Source: Leptospira idonii
Lineage (GTDB): Bacteria; Spirochaetota; Leptospiria; Leptospirales; Leptospiraceae
DNA length: 64,000 bases
Direction of reading: 5' to 3'
Assembly: GCF_004770995.1 (NCBI RefSeq)
Contig: NZ_RQHW01000047.1
Location: forward strand, 310,001-374,000
In this document: in pieces, positions 56,757 to 64,000 of the stretch
How positions within the stretch are numbered: position 1 is the stretch's first letter
How the letters are laid out: each line of letters begins with the position of its first letter
Notes under the pieces: generated by a model
Told to the model about the DNA's origin: nothing
Database searches by the model: none
Seen by the model: only the letters and a program-made list of their open reading frames with translations
Translations under genes and position numbers: made by a program

Positions 56757-58409
56757 ATGGAAACCAAGCAGTATTCCCTAGAAAACCCTTTCAAAAAACA
56801 ATCGGAGCCCGGCGAGTCTAGTCCCGCAGGGATTTATGACAATGCGTTAAAACTTGGAAAAGAGTTGATTGAAAAACCTTTCCAAGGCGGTGGAGAAGAT
56901 CGAATTCGAGTGCAACATTCCAAAAACCGTATGACGGTTTGGGAAAGAATCAAAGTACTTACGGATTCAGAACCTAACATCACTTACCAAAACTGGGGTC
57001 CGAATTTGGACGGAGCCTCCATTGTTACGGGAATATTGAAAATCAAAGGAAGAGACGTTGCCGTTTACGGACACGATTTCACTTTGCGTGCCGGTTCCAT
57101 GGATGCAACGAACGGTAGCAAACTTGCCAGACTCATTTTGATGGCAGGAGAACATGGAATTCCTCTCATCGGCATGAACGATTCAGCAGGTGCCTATGTT
57201 CCTGCGGGAGTGGGCGGACTCGACGGATACTCCGAAGCGTTTACTGCACTTCGTAAGATCAGCGGTGTGGTTCCTTCCATCATGCTTATGTTCGGTTTCA
57301 ATGCGGGAGGAGGAGCTTACCTTCCTCGCCAAGGATCTTTTATGATCCAATGTGATAATACTTTCTTCGGTTTGACCGGACCAGGTGTCGTAAAATCCGT
57401 ACTAGGCGAAGACATTTCTGCGGAAGATTTGGGCGGACCTAAGGTGCACGGACAATCAGGGGTTGTGGATTTGGTGACAGGAGATGAGCTGGGTTCTCTT
57501 CGTACTGCGATCCGTCTTCTTTCTTACCTGCCGGATAACAACCGCTCTATCGCTCCATTTTATCCTACTTCCGATCCTATGGATCGTTTCATTTACGAAG
57601 AGGATATTCTTTTCCGCAAAACTTTCAACAGTCCTACGGGAATGAACACTCCTTTCGACATCACTCTATACTTGCAACAAATCTGCGACCACGGAGAATT
57701 TTTCGAAGTGCAGCCGCAAAGAGCGAGAAACATCGTTACCGCTTTCGGTCGTATCGGTGGAAACGTAGTCGGTTTCCTTGCGAACAACTCCGCTGTTTCT
57801 TCCGGACAGATCGACATCGGTGCTTCTAGAAAAGGAACTCGCTTTGTTCGATTTTGTAATCTTTACAACATTCCTATGGTGTTTGTGGAAGATACTACAG
57901 GTTTCCTTCCTGGTAGAGACCAAGAGCACAACGGTATCGTTTTGGAAGGAAGAAAACTTCTCGATTCCATCATCGACCTCAGAACTCCTCGTTTAACTCT
58001 AATCATTCGTAACGCATTCGGAGGAGCATACGCTACCTTCAATTCTTACTTCACTGGAGCTTCTCTTGTATTCGCTCTTCCTACTGCAAGAATCGCGGTT
58101 ATGGGTCCTGCAGGAAAGGAATACGTTTATAAGGATGAGATCACTTCCATTCAAAAAGAGTTCCAAGCGAACTTGAAGAAAGGAATGTCCGAAAAAGAAG
58201 CTGTTTCCGTAAGAGACGGTAAACTTTTCGAAGTCGGTCAAAGATATGAAAAGGAACTAATGAATCCGAAAGAAGCTCTTTCTTTGGGTTCCGTTTCTTC
58301 CATCATTCTTCCCGGTTACACTAGAAAGGTTCTTTCGACAAACCTGAACTATTTGATGTCAAAATACACTCCCGCTCCGATGAGCGGCCCTCAAAGGGAG
58401 TTTGAATAA
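56757..58409 (+). CDS. Acyl-CoA carboxylase carboxyltransferase (beta) subunit
   Basis: From ATG 56757 the protein has 550 residues; an upstream frame to 56583 overlaps the STAS gene and is not credible. The carboxyltransferase signature is clear: [55 protein letters not shown] and [13 protein letters not shown]. It transfers CO2 from biotin to an acyl-CoA (propionyl-, acetyl- or methylcrotonyl-CoA). The biotin carboxylase gene follows after five bases. GGAAAA upstream of the ATG is a weak ribosome site. Confidence 0.9.
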   Translation: METKQYSLENPFKKQSEPGESSPAGIYDNALKLGKELIEKPFQGGGEDRIRVQHSKNRMTVWERIKVLTDSEPNITYQNWGPNLDGASIVTGILKIKGRDVAVYGHDFTLRAGSMDATNGSKLARLILMAGEHGIPLIGMNDSAGAYVPAGVGGLDGYSEAFTALRKISGVVPSIMLMFGFNAGGGAYLPRQGSFMIQCDNTFFGLTGPGVVKSVLGEDISAEDLGGPKVHGQSGVVDLVTGDELGSLRTAIRLLSYLPDNNRSIAPFYPTSDPMDRFIYEEDILFRKTFNSPTGMNTPFDITLYLQQICDHGEFFEVQPQRARNIVTAFGRIGGNVVGFLANNSAVSSGQIDIGASRKGTRFVRFCNLYNIPMVFVEDTTGFLPGRDQEHNGIVLEGRKLLDSIIDLRTPRLTLIIRNAFGGAYATFNSYFTGASLVFALPTARIAVMGPAGKEYVYKDEITSIQKEFQANLKKGMSEKEAVSVRDGKLFEVGQRYEKELMNPKEALSLGSVSSIILPGYTRKVLSTNLNYLMSKYTPAPMSGPQREFE

Positions 58410-58414
58410 TATCC

Positions 58415-61171
58415 ATGTTAGATAAAAATCTAAATCGCATTAAATTCCAAGAATCCGATTCTTCCTGGATTCGTTCCTTTACGGTTGAATCCATCAAGTG
58501 TTTGATCGTCTGCCGAGGCCCGGTTCGTAAAGAAACCATGGATGTTTTCGATGATATAGGAGTGAGAGAATACGGGATTTTACTTTCCGAAAAAGACTCC
58601 ATCGTTTATCCTAAGGCGCTCGCACCTGAACTTAGAAACTTCCGTTTCCCTGAAAACGTTCATAGAGTTCCCGATTATATGGGAGCAGGTAAGGAAGAAA
58701 AAGAAGCCAGAATCAAACAAATCATAGAGATCGCAAAAACGGGCGGATACACTCATATTTTTGCAGGATACGGATTTATGGCTGAAGATGCTGAATTCAT
58801 CGAAGCCATAGAAGATGCAGGCATCACTTTTATGGGACCTAGCTCCCATGTAGCAAAGGGTGCGGGAGCGAAAGACGAAGCTAAAAAATTAGCAAGATCA
58901 TTGAAAGTTTCCGTAACTCCCGGGGTGGATAACATCACCGCTCTTGCTTTGGTTCGTAAGACTGGAAATTCCAAAGAAGGAATTCTCAAGACTGCAAAAG
59001 AAAACCAAATCAATTTCGAATTCAACGATAAACTTTCGTTAGAAGAGAATGCGGAAAACCTCCTCCAACTTTCTTATGAAAAAACAATCGATCTAACTTC
59101 CATTGCGGACCTTCAAAAAGAATCCGAGATCCAATTGGAAACCATTTGGAAACAGTTCCCTGGCAAAAGGGTTCGTTTCAAATACATCGGTGGCGGTGGC
59201 GGTAAGGGACAACGTGTCATTAACGATAAGTCTCAAATTGATTCCGCTGTTATGGAAATTTTGGCAGAATCCAAAGTGACCGCAGTCGGTTCCAATCGTA
59301 ACTTCCTTATCGAGTTGAACATCGAAAACACTCGTCACAATGAAATCCAGCTGATCGGAAACGGAGAATGGTCTTTGTCTCTGGGCGGAAGAGATTGTTC
59401 TTTGCAGATGCACGAACAGAAGTTATTGGAGATCTCTCTTACTCAGGAACTTCTTCAAAAAGAAGCGGAAAAATGTAAGGCAACCCATCCTAAAAAATCG
59501 GAGATCCTGCAAAAAGATCTACTGACTCTCAAGGACATGGAAAACCAAGCGGAAGTTTTCGGTAAGGCGATCCGACTCAATAGTGTTTCCACTTTCGAGT
59601 GTATCGTTGAAGGAAATAACTTCTTTTTCATGGAAGTAAACACTCGTATCCAAGTGGAGCACAGAGTGACAGAGATGGTTTACAAACTCAAGTTTGTGAA
59701 TCCTCAAAATCCGAACGAATATTTTTTCATCGACTCTCTTGTGGAAGCGATGGCTGTTCTTTCCATTCACGGAATTAGAGTTCCTAAGCCGGAAAGAGTG
59801 TTGCGTAACGTTTCCGGTGCGGAAGTGAGAATCAACGCAACCAACAGAGCTTTGCAGCCTCACGCAGGAGGAATCATTCAAAATTGGTCTCCTCCATTGG
59901 AAGGAGAGATTCGGGACGACCAAGGGATTTGCACCCGCAACCCGGATACCGGCTCTTTCGTACACTATAATTTAGCCGGAGCTTACGATTCCAATGTAGC
60001 TCTTCTGGTTTCTTACGGGGAATCTCGTAAAAAGAACTTGGAAATTTTAGGGAATATGCTTCGCAAAACGGAGCTTAGAGGACAAAATCTAGAAACCAAT
60101 TTGCTCGTTCACTACGGACTCATTCAGTGGATTTTGGGTAAGGACGCTATGTTCAAACCTTCTACTGCATTTATGATTTCCTATCTTGCGGGAATCGGTT
60201 CTCTTCAATCCGTTCTGAACAATATCGATTTGGAATACCTTTGGTCTGAAAAAATCAAAAAAGCCGATGCGGATCAGAAAAAAGTTCTTTCTAAAAAATT
60301 AACTCTTGTTCTGCGTCCTTTGGAGAAAATTTTCGCCAACCCTCATCTTTTGGGCGGATTTTTAGGATATTACGATGGGAAGTTGTGGGATAGAAAAGGA
60401 AACAAAGCCGTTTTCTTGGAAAATCCGATCCAATTTTTGGAAAAATTATATTACTATTTGAATCTGGAAAACACGGAAGGGAAACCTTCTTCCGAAAAGA
60501 TTTGGGATCACGATGAAACTCTTCTTGCGGAAGCAAAAGATTTTTATTCCGAAATCCAAACCAGAACCGGAATCGCTTCTTGGAAAGATCTGAGCCAAAC
60601 TTTGGAAAACGGTAAAAATCCTAAACCGGATCGCATTACTGACGCTCAATGGACTCAATCGCAAGCAGCCCATAGAGGTTTTCAAGCGGGCTTGGAAATT
60701 CTTGAAATCATCCCGAACATCGGTAAAAAATCGAACTTCTTCGGTTTGGACATCAATGAGGATTTGGAAGGAGTCGTTCCTACTGAATTCAAAACTGCCG
60801 ATACTAGAGATGCATTGATCAAAACTCTGAACCCTCCTCCTAAGATGAGCGGAGACGAAATTGTTGCTCCTATGGGAGGAATGTTCTATTCGAAAGAAGC
60901 TCCTAATCTTCCCGCACTCATTGCGGAAGGGGATCATTTCGTAGCAGGCCAGCCTTTGTTCATCATCGAAGTTATGAAGATGTTCAATAAGATCTTGGCT
61001 CCAGTTAGCGGAACGGTCGTGAAGAACTTGATGGTGGATTCCGACGGAAAGATCGTTGGAAAAGCACAGCCGATCTTCAAGATCAAACCGGATGAAGTTC
61101 TAAAGGAAGAATCTCCGGAAGAGATCAGAGCTAGAAAAGTAAAAACAACAACGGAGTTGGGTTTAAGTTAA
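58415..61171 (+). CDS. Biotin carboxylase/biotin carrier (alpha) subunit of acyl-CoA carboxylase
   Basis: A 918-residue protein that combines a biotin carboxylase (about 20-560) and a biotinyl carrier domain at the C-terminus (about 820-918, biotin lysine K855 in EVMKMFN). The ATP-grasp core has [12 protein letters not shown], the metal region [18 protein letters not shown] and [12 protein letters not shown]. Compared with ordinary 660-residue alpha subunits it is unusually long; extra sequence lies between the pre-ATP-grasp and ATP-binding parts and in the linker. It partners the gene upstream. Confidence 0.88.
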   Translation: MLDKNLNRIKFQESDSSWIRSFTVESIKCLIVCRGPVRKETMDVFDDIGVREYGILLSEKDSIVYPKALAPELRNFRFPENVHRVPDYMGAGKEEKEARIKQIIEIAKTGGYTHIFAGYGFMAEDAEFIEAIEDAGITFMGPSSHVAKGAGAKDEAKKLARSLKVSVTPGVDNITALALVRKTGNSKEGILKTAKENQINFEFNDKLSLEENAENLLQLSYEKTIDLTSIADLQKESEIQLETIWKQFPGKRVRFKYIGGGGGKGQRVINDKSQIDSAVMEILAESKVTAVGSNRNFLIELNIENTRHNEIQLIGNGEWSLSLGGRDCSLQMHEQKLLEISLTQELLQKEAEKCKATHPKKSEILQKDLLTLKDMENQAEVFGKAIRLNSVSTFECIVEGNNFFFMEVNTRIQVEHRVTEMVYKLKFVNPQNPNEYFFIDSLVEAMAVLSIHGIRVPKPERVLRNVSGAEVRINATNRALQPHAGGIIQNWSPPLEGEIRDDQGICTRNPDTGSFVHYNLAGAYDSNVALLVSYGESRKKNLEILGNMLRKTELRGQNLETNLLVHYGLIQWILGKDAMFKPSTAFMISYLAGIGSLQSVLNNIDLEYLWSEKIKKADADQKKVLSKKLTLVLRPLEKIFANPHLLGGFLGYYDGKLWDRKGNKAVFLENPIQFLEKLYYYLNLENTEGKPSSEKIWDHDETLLAEAKDFYSEIQTRTGIASWKDLSQTLENGKNPKPDRITDAQWTQSQAAHRGFQAGLEILEIIPNIGKKSNFFGLDINEDLEGVVPTEFKTADTRDALIKTLNPPPKMSGDEIVAPMGGMFYSKEAPNLPALIAEGDHFVAGQPLFIIEVMKMFNKILAPVSGTVVKNLMVDSDGKIVGKAQPIFKIKPDEVLKEESPEEIRARKVKTTTELGLS

Positions 61172-62217
61172 TAAAACCCAATGATGGACTTGTGAATTTC
61201 TCCCAGCGGCAGAATTAAATCTGCCGCTCCTCTTCGGATCGCTTCCTTAGGCATCCCGAACACCACACAACTTTCTTCATTCTGAGCGATCGTATAAGAA
61301 CCTGCTTGTCTCATTTCTAATAATCCTGCTGCTCCATCGTCTCCCATCCCCGTCATGATGATTCCTTTTGCATTTTTGCCTGCGTGTTTGGCAACGGAAC
61401 GGAATAGAACGTCCACGGAAGGTTTGTGACGGTTCACCAAAGGACCATCGGTCACTTCCACATAATACTGAGCTCCCGACCGTTTGATCTGCATGTGTCT
61501 GCTGCCTGGAGCGATGAGTGCAAGCCCAGGCAGAACTCTATCTCCGTCTTTTGCTTCTCTCACTTCGATTTCACAAACGGAGTTCAATCTTCTTGCGAAT
61601 GCTTCCGTGAATTTTTCTGGCATATGTTGGACGATGACGATTCCTGGAGTGCTCGTTCTAGGCAACTTGGTGAGAATATCTTCTAAGGCGATGGTTCCTC
61701 CCGTTGAAGTTCCTATCGCCACTATTTTTTCCGTTGCTTGAATTTGTGAAATATCGTTATTTAACGGTTTGTTCTGTTTGGATTCGTTTTGAGGAGTTAC
61801 ATTCAATTTTCCCAGATTGATGACCGAGGCAGCTAACACTGCATCCGTAAGATGGATGGAGGATTCGTGTAAAAAATCCTTCAAGCCTACTTTAGGTTTG
61901 GTGATAACTTCCGCAGCTCCCAAAGAAAGGGCGATCATTGCGGTTTCAGAACCTTCTTCCGTTAGAGTGGAACAAATCACTACGGGAGTGGGGCGATCCT
62001 TCATGATTTTTCTGAGGAATGTGATCCCGTCCATACGAGGCATTTCTATATCTAGTATGATTACGTCCGGCCACACATGGGCCATTTTGTCCATAGCAAA
62101 GATCGGATCTGCTGCACTTCCTAAAAATTCGAAGGAGTTGTCCTTCGAAAAAAGTTCACCAAGTACCTGTCTTACGACTGCGGAATCGTCGATTACGAAT
62201 ACTCTGATTTTTTTCAT
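61168..62217 (-). CDS. cheB: Chemotaxis methylesterase CheB
   Basis: A 349-residue two-domain CheB. The receiver domain (1-120) has the acidic pocket [10 protein letters not shown] and phospho-acceptor D56 in VIILDIEMP. The esterase domain (about 160-349) shows S171 in IGTSTGGT, H197 in VQHMPEKF and Asp in [10 protein letters not shown]. It removes methyl groups from (and deamidates) receptors on phosphorylation by CheA. The stop overlaps the carboxylase gene end by 4 bases in convergent orientation. Confidence 0.96.
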   Translation of the reverse strand: MKKIRVFVIDDSAVVRQVLGELFSKDNSFEFLGSAADPIFAMDKMAHVWPDVIILDIEMPRMDGITFLRKIMKDRPTPVVICSTLTEEGSETAMIALSLGAAEVITKPKVGLKDFLHESSIHLTDAVLAASVINLGKLNVTPQNESKQNKPLNNDISQIQATEKIVAIGTSTGGTIALEDILTKLPRTSTPGIVIVQHMPEKFTEAFARRLNSVCEIEVREAKDGDRVLPGLALIAPGSRHMQIKRSGAQYYVEVTDGPLVNRHKPSVDVLFRSVAKHAGKNAKGIIMTGMGDDGAAGLLEMRQAGSYTIAQNEESCVVFGMPKEAIRRGAADLILPLGEIHKSIIGFY

Positions 62218-62218
62218 A

Positions 62219-62737
62219 TCAGTGCTCTTTATGGGATTCCAACCAGACTTCCCCGTCCCAAAGAGTGAAGAAGATTTTTCTGCTGGAAGATCCGCCTGTG
62301 TTTTCTGAAACGATTTTGATGGAATTTTCTTTCAATTTGATTTTTGCGAACTCCACATTTCTAAGACCGATCAATTTGGCTTTGGTTTCCAGATGGGAAC
62401 CTGCGATCGATTTTTCTTCTCTGGAAAACATATCTGCTCCTCCGAATATCTTGGCTTCGTATTCGGTCGGTTTGGTGTTTGCGTTTCGGATCGCATCCAT
62501 AAAAAGGCAGAATGCTTCGTCTCCGTACTTTCCGTCCGGTGAAAAAGATTCCGTTTTTTTATCTCCTCTAGTGGTAAGTAAATAATGACACATCCCACCT
62601 ATGAATTTGGTAGGGTGCCATAACACGATCGATACGCAAGAACCCAAAAGAGTCTTAAGTCTTAAATCGGGTCCCCCGAAATAGAATTCACCGGGGTTGA
62701 GAAAACGATCTTTAATTTGAAAAGGTGCCTCCATCAT
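62219..62737 (-). CDS. cheD: Chemoreceptor glutamine deamidase CheD
   Basis: A 172-residue CheD. Catalytic C34 is in [10 protein letters not shown]51 in MCHYLL, and the deamidase fold blocks ([30 protein letters not shown]) are present. It deamidates receptor glutamines and often regulates CheC. No cheC is next to it. It is immediately upstream of cheB. Confidence 0.93.
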   Translation of the reverse strand: MMEAPFQIKDRFLNPGEFYFGGPDLRLKTLLGSCVSIVLWHPTKFIGGMCHYLLTTRGDKKTESFSPDGKYGDEAFCLFMDAIRNANTKPTEYEAKIFGGADMFSREEKSIAGSHLETKAKLIGLRNVEFAKIKLKENSIKIVSENTGGSSSRKIFFTLWDGEVWLESHKEH

Positions 62738-62742
62738 TTGGA

Positions 62743-63225
62743 TTATACCTCCGGCATTAGATTCGTTTTTTCCTGAATTTGATAGAGTTCGTCCAGATTC
62801 AGTACCTGGTCGATTTTAAGTAAAATCACAAAACCTGTATCTATTTTTCCCAGGCCTTGGATGAAATCCAGACGGATCTTTGCTCCGAAACTGGGCGCCG
62901 CTTCGATGGAGGCTTGAGGAATGTCGACAACTTCATCTACGGAATCGACTAACAATCCTATATCCAGAGTTTCCTTATTTATGGAAACTTCCGTGATAAT
63001 AATGCATGTTTTGCGACCGATTTCCGTTTTTTTTCTGTAGAAACGATTGTTCAGATCCAAAACTGGTACCACATTTCCCCGTAAGTTGATGACCCCCGGA
63101 ATGTATTCCGGCATCATAGGAACATGAGTGACCGATTCGTATTCGATGATCTCCTTAATATGGAGGATCCCCAATCCGAAAATTTCGTCCGACAACTGAA
63201 AGGTGAGATATTGGATCTCTTGCAT
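62743..63225 (-). CDS. cheW: Chemotaxis adaptor CheW
   Basis: A 160-residue CheW fold protein: QEIQYLTFQLSDEIFGLGI and IKEIIEYESVTHVPMMPEYI at the N-terminus, GVINLRGNVVPVLDLN, and the second half with the LVDSVDEVVDIPQ block. It links receptors to CheA. It is six bases downstream-coupled with the receptor gene on the minus strand and precedes cheD. Confidence 0.95.
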   Translation of the reverse strand: MQEIQYLTFQLSDEIFGLGILHIKEIIEYESVTHVPMMPEYIPGVINLRGNVVPVLDLNNRFYRKKTEIGRKTCIIITEVSINKETLDIGLLVDSVDEVVDIPQASIEAAPSFGAKIRLDFIQGLGKIDTGFVILLKIDQVLNLDELYQIQEKTNLMPEV

Positions 63226-63241
63226 GGTATTTTCCTACCTG

Positions 63242-64000
63242 TCAGTATTTTTGAAAACGATCGTCATCGGACGAATCGTCCGCTCGATGGGAAGACGTCG
63301 ATTGTGAACTGATCCTTCCGAATTTTGTTTCCGCTCTCGACTGAAACTTAAACTGATTGAGTTGAAAGAAACTGATGGAAGTGAGAAGTTGTTGCGCTTG
63401 GGACTTCAGCTCTTCCGCGATGGCGGCAAGCTGTTCCGATGCGGATGCGCTTCTTTGAGAGACTTGATCCAACTGGCCCATCGCCTTGTTCACTTCGTTC
63501 ACACCGGAAGATTGTTCCTGGCTTGCCGCCGCGATTTCCTGAACCAAATCCGCAGTTTTGTTGATGGCCGGAACGATCTCTTCGATGAGTTTTCCCGCAG
63601 TTTCCGCGATTTGCACGGAACCGCCCGCAAGACTTCCGATTTCGTTGGCAGACTTCTGGCTTCTTTCCGCAAGTTTTCTGACTTCTGAGGCAACCACTGC
63701 GAAACCTTTTCCATGTTCTCCCGCTCTCGCCGCTTCGATAGCTGCGTTTAGCGCAAGTAAGTTGGTTTGGTAGGCGATATCTTCAATGATGGAGATTTTA
63801 TCCGCAATTTCCTTCATAGCGGAAACAGTATTTTTAACTGCATCTCCCCCTTGTTTTGCTTCCTTAGCGGATTTCGTTGCGATCGCATCTGTCTGTTTTG
63901 CGTTTGCGGCATTTTGATCGATTGAAGCGCCCATCTCTTCCAAAGAAGCTGAGGTTTCTTCCACGGAAGCCGCTTGTTCGCTGGCACCTTGAGATAAAGT
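63242..64000 (-). CDS. Methyl-accepting chemotaxis protein, C-terminal part
   Basis: The frame is open to the right edge, so only about 252 C-terminal residues are present. The hairpin signalling tip is clear: [33 protein letters not shown] and [19 protein letters not shown], flanked by [19 protein letters not shown] and the [11 protein letters not shown] block. The last 40 residues are a flexible Ser-rich tail with no visible NWETF-type pentapeptide. The sensory domain lies beyond the window. Confidence 0.92.
   Translation of the reverse strand, partial: TLSQGASEQAASVEETSASLEEMGASIDQNAANAKQTDAIATKSAKEAKQGGDAVKNTVSAMKEIADKISIIEDIAYQTNLLALNAAIEAARAGEHGKGFAVVASEVRKLAERSQKSANEIGSLAGGSVQIAETAGKLIEEIVPAINKTADLVQEIAAASQEQSSGVNEVNKAMGQLDQVSQRSASASEQLAAIAEELKSQAQQLLTSISFFQLNQFKFQSRAETKFGRISSQSTSSHRADDSSDDDRFQKY

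Overview
The window reads as chromosomal DNA of a spirochaete of the Leptospira type. This is an inference from three things: a FliG and chemotaxis core, several lipoproteins with spirochaete-style lipoboxes, and a gene repertoire typical of that group (PDH E1/E2, GlpD, glutathione genes, stand-alone EAL protein, partner-switching phosphatase). Several genes appear to start with TTG or GTG. Almost everything is dense housekeeping DNA with short or overlapping junctions. I see no prophage, complete IS element, CRISPR array or rRNA operon.

Layout. 1-1666: end of glgC and a stand-alone EAL protein. 1764-5979: a SUF iron-sulfur operon (sufC, sufD, Rieske ferredoxin, sufS, sufU, sufT) with no sufB in the cluster. 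5989-10356: a glutathione block (lipoprotein gamma-glutamyltransferase, gshA, GshF-type ATP-grasp). 10381-16755, minus strand: a compact run with two glutaredoxins, two BolA proteins, a GST, an ABC-2 transporter, TrhO and a mycothione-reductase-like flavoprotein, ending in an eroded HD-domain gene. 16843-23206: SDR and MDR oxidoreductases divergent from a LysR regulator, endonuclease I, MAPEG, a GloB-like hydrolase and SerA. 23265-31188: lysS, tRNA-Leu with a duplicated 3' end and a structured insert, a beta-lactamase-like lipoprotein, a CDP-alcohol phosphatidyltransferase, tRNA-Asp and fliG. 31259-38517: a flavin-reductase-like/hemerythrin pair, PDH E2-E1beta-E1alpha, an HD-like protein, a small lipoprotein and fbp. 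39529-43848: the macromolecular synthesis operon rpsU-yqeY-dnaG-rpoD. 43917-53229: a lipoprotein, glpD, tyrS, a deacetylase-like protein, an RND pump, def and tRNA-Ala. 53308-56709: a coiled-coil protein, a GAF-PP2C-HATPase regulator and a STAS protein. 56757-61171: a biotin-dependent acyl-CoA carboxylase pair. 61168-64000: cheB, cheD, cheW and a truncated mcp.

How the parts fit. Between 6 and 22 kb many products make, use or break down glutathione or handle thiols and Fe-S clusters (GGT, GshA, GSH-synthetase domain, glutaredoxins, BolA, GST, GloB, MAPEG). They sit next to the SUF operon, so the first third is a redox and Fe-S neighbourhood. The points most worth a second look are: an internally deleted HD gene; an endonuclease whose signal peptide has only ATC/GTC start candidates; a perfect palindrome over the lysR start; a tRNA-Leu 3'-end duplication bracketing a hairpin-rich insert; a hairpin covering the ribosome site of a glycan-binding-like lipoprotein; a hemerythrin/flavin-reductase pair; and a 915-residue regulator carrying both phosphatase and kinase-type domains next to its STAS partner. 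I found no clear candidate for a wholly new multi-gene defence or mobile system.
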